From an uncultured Candidatus Peregrinibacteria bacterium (lineage in GTDB: Bacteria > Patescibacteriota > Gracilibacteria > CAIRYL01), in the NCBI GenBank assembly GCA_903882825.1, contig CAIRYL010000027.1, positions 1 to 19,899 of the forward strand: DNA of 19,899 nt, in the 5' to 3' direction. Below are positions 15,649 to 19,899 of the stretch, in pieces. Under the pieces are notes generated by a model. It made no database searches, was not told where the DNA came from, and saw only the letters and a list, made by a program, of their open reading frames with translations. Every line of letters starts with the position of its first letter. Position 1 is the stretch's first letter. Both the position numbers and the translations under genes were made by a program.

Positions 15649-15837
15649 GACGAGGATTTATGAGATTTTTGCCTCAAACGCCGAAAAATCATTTCTACTT
15701 TTGTTTTTTGGAGAAGTTCTTGAGGGGAATTATTTATGGGTATAGAATTTTAAAGAATTTTTTAGGAAAAAAATACTTCGTATAATTACGATTTAGGCAA
15801 AATTTGCGAAAAAATTAAAAGCATCACTTAATAGGGC
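15649..15837. other. Intergenic region upstream of dnaE, no gene seen
   Basis: This AT-rich stretch lies between the divergent dnaE and accessory region. A plus-strand frame that overlaps the dnaE start has no recognisable domain and is taken as a shadow. Apart from the candidate dnaE promoter there is no clear structure. The housekeeping-accessory boundary falls here, just before the first repeat copy. Confidence 0.5.
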
Positions 15838-15931
15838 ATATCTGGCTCTAAAATTTTCCAAAAACTCATTGATTTTTAAAGATGTTTTGAAAAACTTCAG
15901 ATATTGCCAAAACATGAGGCAAAATCATTTT
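15838..15931 (+). repeat. Dispersed repeat element, copy A
   Basis: The left segment 15838-15857 (ATATCTGGCTCTAAAATTTT) is identical to 17491-17510. The right segment 15891-15931 (starting AAAACTTCAGATAT, ending GGCAAAATCATTTTA) matches 17593-17633 with one inserted T and one substitution. The middle is shorter than in copy B. Within the copy ATATCTG (15838) and CAGATAT (15898-15904) are inverted and can pair, and TTGCC/GGCAA can form a smaller hairpin. It lies about 100 bp upstream of the ATPase gene, in the same orientation as copy B. Confidence 0.8.
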
Positions 15932-16035
15932 ATCCTCTAAAAGGAATACATTTGTTTTTTTAAATTTAATGATGAAAATAAGCGGTATTTTTGCTCCGTT
16001 CTTCCACATAAAATGAATTTTAATTTACAATAATC

Positions 16036-16776
16036 ATGCTCAGCAACAATTTTATAATATCGTTCGAGTTCATAAAGGATAAAATAAATTTTACAAATGA
16101 ATATCCTTTTAATCTTCCTGTTGTTCAACATCTTGAAAAAATTGAATTCCATAAAAATGTTACTTTTTTTATTGGAGAAAATGGAACTGGAAAATCAACA
16201 TTATTAGAAGCAATTGCGGTTCAATATGGCTTCAATCCAGAAGGAGGATCAAAAAATTTTAATTTTTCAACACAAGCAACACACTCTCTTTTATCAAATG
16301 TAATTCGTATTGCAAAAGGAATTCAGAAGCCAAAAGATGGTTATTTTTTACGAGCAGAATCTTTTTATAATGTAGCTACAAATATTGATCACATTCAAAA
16401 AGAAGATGATGAAATGTTACATTCCTACGGTGGAAAATCTCTTCACGAACAATCTCATGGAGAATCTTTCTTTTCACTTTTTCTGCATAGATTTTTTGGG
16501 AATGGAGTATATATATTAGATGAGCCAGAAGCAGCACTTTCTCCACAAAGACAATTAGCATTTTTAGTAAGAATGCATGAACTTGTAAAGAAAAATAGTC
16601 AATTCATCATTGCCACACATTCTCCAATTATTTTGTCTTACCCAAATGCAAAGGTAATTCAAATCTCCCAAAATGGTTTTGAAGAAATATCATATCAAGA
16701 TTCTAATCATTATAGTCTTTACAAAAATTTTTTGAATAACCCAGAATACATGTTAAAAAAACTTGAAATTGAATAG
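16036..16776 (+). CDS. Stand-alone ABC-type AAA ATPase (COG3910-like)
   Basis: This 246-residue ATPase has Walker A GENGTGKST (47-55), an ABC-type signature SHGES (140-144), Walker B VYILDEPEA (D162, E163), and a switch His in ATHSP (H195). The spacing and the N-terminal IEFHKNVTFFIGENGTGKSTLLEAIA are typical of small single-domain predicted ATPases related to RecF/OLD ATPases and annotated COG3910 (known group, function largely undefined). It has no membrane segment or fused nuclease. The start ATG 16036 gives an N-terminus of normal length. The gene lies alone between repeat copy A and a GC-rich gap, at the start of the accessory region. A role in defence or DNA transactions is possible from its relatives, but nothing here proves it. 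Confidence 0.85.
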   Translation: MLSNNFIISFEFIKDKINFTNEYPFNLPVVQHLEKIEFHKNVTFFIGENGTGKSTLLEAIAVQYGFNPEGGSKNFNFSTQATHSLLSNVIRIAKGIQKPKDGYFLRAESFYNVATNIDHIQKEDDEMLHSYGGKSLHEQSHGESFFSLFLHRFFGNGVYILDEPEAALSPQRQLAFLVRMHELVKKNSQFIIATHSPIILSYPNAKVIQISQNGFEEISYQDSNHYSLYKNFLNNPEYMLKKLEIE

Positions 16777-17050
16777 TACGTTTTTCTTTTTCCTATTCAC
16801 CCAAATTTCGCCTCCTCTATTATAAAATAATAAGGAATAAAAAAACATTGAAAAATACGCTTCGGGGTCGTTGCACTTTCTTTTTGGCACTAAAATAATA
16901 TAATAAGGAAGCTAAAAAGAACCCCTCGCACAACACAGTCTGGCTCGCTCCTGCTGTCGCTCGACCTATATTTTCCTCCGTTTCACTACGGCAAACATCA
17001 GGTATACTAGAACGTTGTCGGAAATGCTTTCAAGTCTTATTATAAAAAAC
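16777..17050. other. Intergenic region with a GC-rich segment, no gene seen
   Basis: The region of 274 bp after the ATPase gene is AT-rich at first, then 16921-17000 is about 54 percent GC, well above its surroundings. ATAATAAGGAA occurs twice (16827-16837 and 16900-16910). Imperfect inverted octamers CGCACAAC (16927-16934) and GTTGTCGG (17014-17021) flank the GC-rich part about 80 bp apart. The composition break suggests imported DNA. No terminator or RNA gene is clear. Confidence 0.5.
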
Positions 17051-17452
17051 ATGAAAAACATACTAATCCTACTAATTCTAATAACTTTAACAGGCTGTCA
17101 AAATATGGATAATCAAAATCAATCAACAATTAATTCAGAAAAAACCAAGATCAATATCATTATTGAAGAAAATAAAATTTACGAATTGGAATTTGAATTT
17201 GATGGAAATGGGAATTGGCGTCCTATAATATACCCTCTTATTCTTTGGAACAAAGAATCGAATACGACTCGTGTAGTGAAATTGCAATGGGAAAATATTG
17301 ATGATTTTTCTGAATTAAATAATTCTAAAAATGGTGATACAAAAAAAATTATTTTTAAAGTTATTAAAATTTACACAGCACATGAATTTATGAGAGATGT
17401 CCCAGATATACTTTCGCCTGAGGCAATATGTAAAATTATTGATGTTAAATAA
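17051..17452 (+). CDS. Small predicted lipoprotein, unknown function
   Basis: The start is ATG 17051, giving 133 residues with a clear lipoprotein signal: MKNILILLILITLTGC, lipobox LTGC. An upstream TTG at 17015 would put 12 extra residues before the signal and is rejected. The mature part is polar, with KINIIIEENKIYELEFEFDGNGNW, a YPLILW segment and a C-terminal part that ends SPEAICKIIDVK. I do not recognise a domain. It is preceded by GC-rich DNA unlike the rest of the window and followed by repeat copy B. It may be a horizontally acquired single gene; the signal-peptide style is common in Bacteroidetes, but this does not establish origin. Confidence 0.75.
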   Translation: MKNILILLILITLTGCQNMDNQNQSTINSEKTKINIIIEENKIYELEFEFDGNGNWRPIIYPLILWNKESNTTRVVKLQWENIDDFSELNNSKNGDTKKIIFKVIKIYTAHEFMRDVPDILSPEAICKIIDVK

Positions 17453-17490
17453 TCGGAGGTCAGGATTGAAAATACATCCGATAACACGGT

Positions 17491-17633
17491 ATATCTGGCT
17501 CTAAAATTTTTGTTCAATTCGATTCAAAAAGACTGCTAAAATCATCTCTCACAAATTTTAGAAACACTGATATAATTCAAAAGGAAGTTCCCAAAACTTC
17601 AGATATGCCAAAACGTGAGGCAAAATCATTTTA
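17491..17633 (+). repeat. Dispersed repeat element, copy B
   Basis: This is the same element as 15838-15931, with shared left 20 bp and right ~41 bp segments and a longer, unrelated-looking middle. The outer ATATCTG (17491) and CAGATAT (17600-17606) are inverted, and an inner CTAAAATTT...AAATTTTAG pair adds a second stem. It ends 10 bp before the Fic gene start, so it forms the leader of that gene or an insertion boundary. Confidence 0.8.
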
Positions 17634-17643
17634 ATGATAGTGT

Positions 17644-18525
17644 ATGACAAGTGATAAAATTTCCATCCGCTTTTTTAACGACCGAGAAGTGCGCGCCGTT
17701 TGGGACGAAGAAAACGCCAAATGGTGGTTTTCGGTTGTAGATGTTGTTTCCGTGCTCACCAATCAGGATGACTACACCAAAACCCGAAACTACTGGAAAT
17801 ACCTCAAAGCAAAGCTCAAAAAAGAAAATAACCAGGTGGTGAGTAATACTACCCAACTGAAACTTTTAGCCAGTGATGGAAAAAAGTATTTGTCCGACAT
17901 GCTCGACTACGACGGAATTATCGCCCTTGGAAAAACCTTTCCTGGAACAAAAGCGAACCGATTTATCGAGTGGTTTACCTATAGCGATGAAACCATCGAC
18001 GGAAAAAGTAAAACCAAAGCCTATGCCTTGTTTGCCAGTTCACTCATTGATGAAATAGAGGTGGGTACTACCAAAGGCTTGCAACAGATTCATGCGTATT
18101 TATTTGGTGGACTGTATGATTTTGCGGGACAAATTCGGAAAAAAAATATCGCAAAAGGTGAGTTTCAGTTCGCCATGGCGCAATTTTTAGAAAACACACT
18201 CCAGCAGGTTGAAAAAATGCCCGAAGATTCTTTGGAAAATATTTCCGATAAATACATAGAAATGAATATTGCTCACCCGTTTATGGAAGGAAACGGACGA
18301 ACAACGCGCGTTTGGCTAGATATGATTTTAAAAAAACGACTCAAAAAATGTGTCGATTGGAGCCAAATTGGAAAAAATGAATATATGAACGCTATGATAG
18401 AAAGCCCTCAAAACAGCACGAAAATAAAAACTCTCCTCAAAAATGCCCTCACCGATGACATTCACAGCCGTGAAATGTTTATGAAAGGAATAGATTATTC
18501 GTATTACTATGAAGAAAATGAATAA
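17644..18525 (+). CDS. BRO-N domain fused to a class III Fic AMP-transferase
   Basis: This 293-residue protein has two parts. Residues 6-112 match the BRO-N domain (REVRAVWDEENAKWWFSVVDVVSVLT, RNYWKYLKAKLKKE, DGKKYLSDMLDYD), common in phage antirepressors. Residues 115-293 align along their length with the class III Fic enzyme NmFic of Neisseria: VGTTKGLQQIHAYLFGGLYDFAGQIR, the catalytic loop HPFMEGNGR (H211-R219), VDW and TDDIHSREMFMKGI. NmFic-type enzymes transfer AMP to targets such as gyrase and are held off by a C-terminal (S/T)xxxE(G/N) helix. Here that helix is SYYYEE (S286, E290), keeping Ser and Glu but ending in Glu. The catalytic residues appear intact, so an active enzyme with tight self-inhibition is expected (inference). 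The stop overlaps the next ORF. Confidence 0.93.
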   Translation: MTSDKISIRFFNDREVRAVWDEENAKWWFSVVDVVSVLTNQDDYTKTRNYWKYLKAKLKKENNQVVSNTTQLKLLASDGKKYLSDMLDYDGIIALGKTFPGTKANRFIEWFTYSDETIDGKSKTKAYALFASSLIDEIEVGTTKGLQQIHAYLFGGLYDFAGQIRKKNIAKGEFQFAMAQFLENTLQQVEKMPEDSLENISDKYIEMNIAHPFMEGNGRTTRVWLDMILKKRLKKCVDWSQIGKNEYMNAMIESPQNSTKIKTLLKNALTDDIHSREMFMKGIDYSYYYEENE

Positions 18526-18712
18526 CCTTATTGCCAAAAATAAAGGTATTTTCTCCGCAAGGCTTCCGAAAACGATTTTAATTTTAGGGGAAAACGGATA
18601 CAATACAATTGAACTGAATACTGAAATTGCGAAGATTGTGGCAAGGCAGAACGAGCGAAGGACGGCTATTGACGAAATTGTGGCGGATATTGAGGGGAAA
18701 AATTCACTCTAA
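18509..18712 (+). pseudogene. Short ORF resembling the C-terminal tail of HsdM
   Basis: This 67-residue ORF starts inside the end of the Fic gene (ATG 18509, or 18518). The last 34 residues, ELNTEIAKIVARQNERRTA and IDEIVADIEGKNSL, resemble the terminal coiled coil of type I restriction-modification methyltransferase subunits, which commonly end in a stretch of the form ELNxEIxxIVARQxxLRxxIDxIVAxIEG. The first 30 residues match nothing I know. No methyltransferase motif is present. With the broken hsdR start nearby, it is probably a remnant left when the Fic gene replaced or interrupted hsdM. It could also be a small expressed partner of the Fic protein, because it overlaps it and lies 8 bp before rhuM. 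Confidence 0.45.
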
Positions 18713-18720
18713 AAGATTTT

Positions 18721-19497
18721 ATGAAAAAAGAAAATTCACAAAATCAGGTAATTATTTATGAAGATCGTGTAGAAGTGCGATTGGAAGATGAAACCGTGTG
18801 GCTTTCTCAATCACAGTTAGTGGATCTTTTTCAATCAAGCAAAGCAAATATCAGCGAACATATCAAAAATATTTATCAAGAAGGTGAATTAACTCTCGAG
18901 GCAACTGTTCGGAATTTCCGAATAGTTCAAAAAGAGGGTGATAGAGATGTCTCAAGAGATATTGAACACTATAATCTGGATCTTATTATTTCACTCGGGT
19001 ACAGAGTGAAGTCTGCTGTTGCTACAAAATTCCGTATTTGGGCAACCGCACGGCTTAAAGAATATATGATAAAAGGTTTTACGATTGATTCAGAACGATT
19101 GAAGAATTTGGGTGGTGGGAATTATTGGAAAGAGCTTCTTGATGAAATTCGAGACATTCGGAGCAGTGAAAAAGTACTGTATCGTCAAGTACTTGATTTG
19201 TATGCAACGGCTATTGATTATGATCCAAAGGCGAGTGAGTCTTTGAAGTTTTTTAAGATTGTCCAAAACAAACTTCATTTTGCAGCACATGGGCATACAG
19301 CATCGGAAGTCATTTACTTGCGAGTAGATTCGGATAAACCTTTTGCAGGGCTTACCACTTTCAAAGGAAAACAGCCCACGCAAGCCGAAGCAATGGTTGC
19401 CAAAAATTTTTTGGAATTAACCGAGCTAAAAGTTTTAAATAATCTTGTATCTGCTTATTTTGATTTGGCGGAAATCAATGCGATGGAACATCAATGA
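18721..19497 (+). CDS. rhuM: RhuM-family virulence-like protein, N-terminal part, frame-broken
   Basis: This 258-residue ORF matches the RhuM family, often found in restriction-modification and toxin loci. Features include IIYEDRVEVRLEDETVWLSQSQLVDLFQSSKANISEHIKNIYQ, a winged-helix-like N-terminal region, and LIISLGYRVKSAVATKFRIWATARLKEYMIKGF. After these come FAAHGHTASEVI and LTTFKGKQPTQAEAMVAKNFLELTELKVLNNLVSAYFDLAE. Family members run to about 330-345 residues, and the missing tail is encoded in the next frame. The ORF ends TGA at 19495-19497, overlapping the next ATG as ATGA. No biochemical function is established for this family. Confidence 0.9.
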   Translation: MKKENSQNQVIIYEDRVEVRLEDETVWLSQSQLVDLFQSSKANISEHIKNIYQEGELTLEATVRNFRIVQKEGDRDVSRDIEHYNLDLIISLGYRVKSAVATKFRIWATARLKEYMIKGFTIDSERLKNLGGGNYWKELLDEIRDIRSSEKVLYRQVLDLYATAIDYDPKASESLKFFKIVQNKLHFAAHGHTASEVIYLRVDSDKPFAGLTTFKGKQPTQAEAMVAKNFLELTELKVLNNLVSAYFDLAEINAMEHQ

Positions 19498-19715
19498 AAA
19501 TGGCGGATTATATTCGAGAGCTGGATAATATTTTGAAATCAACAGGAAGAAAAATACTAGATGATGCGGGCAAAATAAGCCACGAACAGGCAATAGAAAA
19601 GGCGAATGTAGAATATCGTAAATACAAAACAAAGAATTTAAGTGAAGTTGAGAAATCCTATTTGGAAGCGGTAAAGTCTATAGAAAAAAAAGTTTCAAAA
19701 AAATCTAAAAAATAA
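19494..19715 (+). CDS. RhuM-family C-terminal part in a -1 frame
   Basis: This 73-residue ORF begins MKMADYIRELDNIL and continues GRKILDDAGKISHEQAIEKANVEYRKY, the family's C-terminal pattern (MxMxDWxxKLDxFL, AGKISH). It directly continues the preceding RhuM ORF after a frame change equivalent to about one missing or extra base, joined by an ATGA overlap. Together the pieces total about 330 residues, the normal RhuM length. The tail is Lys-rich (KKVSKKSKK). It could be translated by coupling or be the product of a recent frameshift. Confidence 0.8.
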   Translation: MKMADYIRELDNILKSTGRKILDDAGKISHEQAIEKANVEYRKYKTKNLSEVEKSYLEAVKSIEKKVSKKSKK

Positions 19716-19717
19716 CT

Positions 19718-19899
19718 ATGACCAAATCCAGTACATACAATCTCGTCGCTGAAAATACACAAAGCACTGTGGTATCTGAGTTTATTTCGTTATAAAAAAG
19801 AGCTGAGCATTATGAAAGTGAAGATATTTTGGAAAAAGAATTTATTGCTCAACTCGAAACGCAAGCGTATAAATACACGGAATAAAATACAAAAAGAAA
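19718..19899 (+). pseudogene. hsdR: Broken start of type I restriction endonuclease subunit hsdR, cut by window end
   Basis: From ATG 19718 the frame reads MTKSSTYNLVAENTQSTVVSEF, which with EHYESEDILEKEFIAQLETQAY shows the typical N-terminus of HsdR R subunits. A TAA at 19793-19795 interrupts it after 25 codons, where a Tyr (TAT) would fit. A second TAA follows after YKYTE, about 90 bases later. The window ends soon after, so it is not known whether the gene resumes in another frame. The nearby RhuM gene and HsdM-like tail fit a degraded type I restriction-modification locus. Confidence 0.7.

Noticed and set aside
15510..15785. Plus-strand ORF across the dnaE start
   Set aside because: It has no recognisable domain, overlaps a highly conserved gene antisense, and has no ribosome site.
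16927..17021. Integron attC site
   Set aside because: The inverted octamers do not fit the RYYYAAC/GTTRRRY core consensus, and no integrase is in the window. Kept only as a low-interest observation.
18721..19715. Alternative code with TGA as Gly (as in Gracilibacteria)
   Set aside because: Reading through the RhuM TGA in frame gives no family sequence; the homology continues in the -1 frame. Large genes end and overlap sensibly under the standard code.
1..19899. CRISPR arrays, tRNA or rRNA genes, transposase genes
   Set aside because: I looked for regularly spaced repeats, cloverleaf-like stems with TTCGAATC loops, and DDE or recombinase motifs, and found none that hold up.

Overview
This AT-rich window carries a compact bacterial chromosome segment followed by an accessory region. 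It uses the standard bacterial code: TGA works as a stop and genes such as dnaE are intact under that code. Overlapping ATGA and TAATG gene junctions, few Shine-Dalgarno sites, short promoter-to-start distances and reduced-looking gene content suggest a Patescibacteria/CPR-type bacterium. That placement is inference only, because no rRNA or tRNA gene is present to fix it.

Layout. (1) Positions 1-989, + strand: the 3' part of a MetE-like protein that stops before the catalytic zinc site. (2) Positions 1052-5650, - strand: a MacB-type export operon in the order small Gly-rich lipoprotein (split by a -1 frame change at a run of seven A), membrane-fusion protein, ATPase, permease. (3) Positions 6107-8803, + strand: a perfect 30-bp palindrome, a TetR-family regulator and a second membrane-fusion lipoprotein, ending at a bidirectional terminator (8871-8903). 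(4) Positions 8933-15594, - strand, housekeeping: dnaE, an APH-fold kinase-like gene and rlmH, then infC-rpmI-rplT driven by a near-consensus promoter at the end of rlmH. (5) Positions 15838-19899, + strand, accessory: two copies of a roughly 94-143 bp repeat bracket a lone ABC-type AAA ATPase and a small lipoprotein gene. After the second copy come a BRO-N/Fic fusion, a short ORF resembling an HsdM tail, a RhuM-family gene split in two, and an hsdR start broken by stop codons.

How the parts fit. The two export blocks probably form or feed tripartite ABC efflux machines. The TetR regulator very likely controls itself and the second fusion protein through the palindrome. The right end reads as a decaying type I restriction-modification/toxin island that keeps an apparently intact Fic enzyme. 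The items most worth following up are the frame-shifted lipoprotein with an in-register slippery heptamer, the MetE-like protein without metal ligands, the BRO-N + class III Fic fusion, the repeat-bracketed ATPase/lipoprotein unit, and the degenerate PHP site of DnaE.
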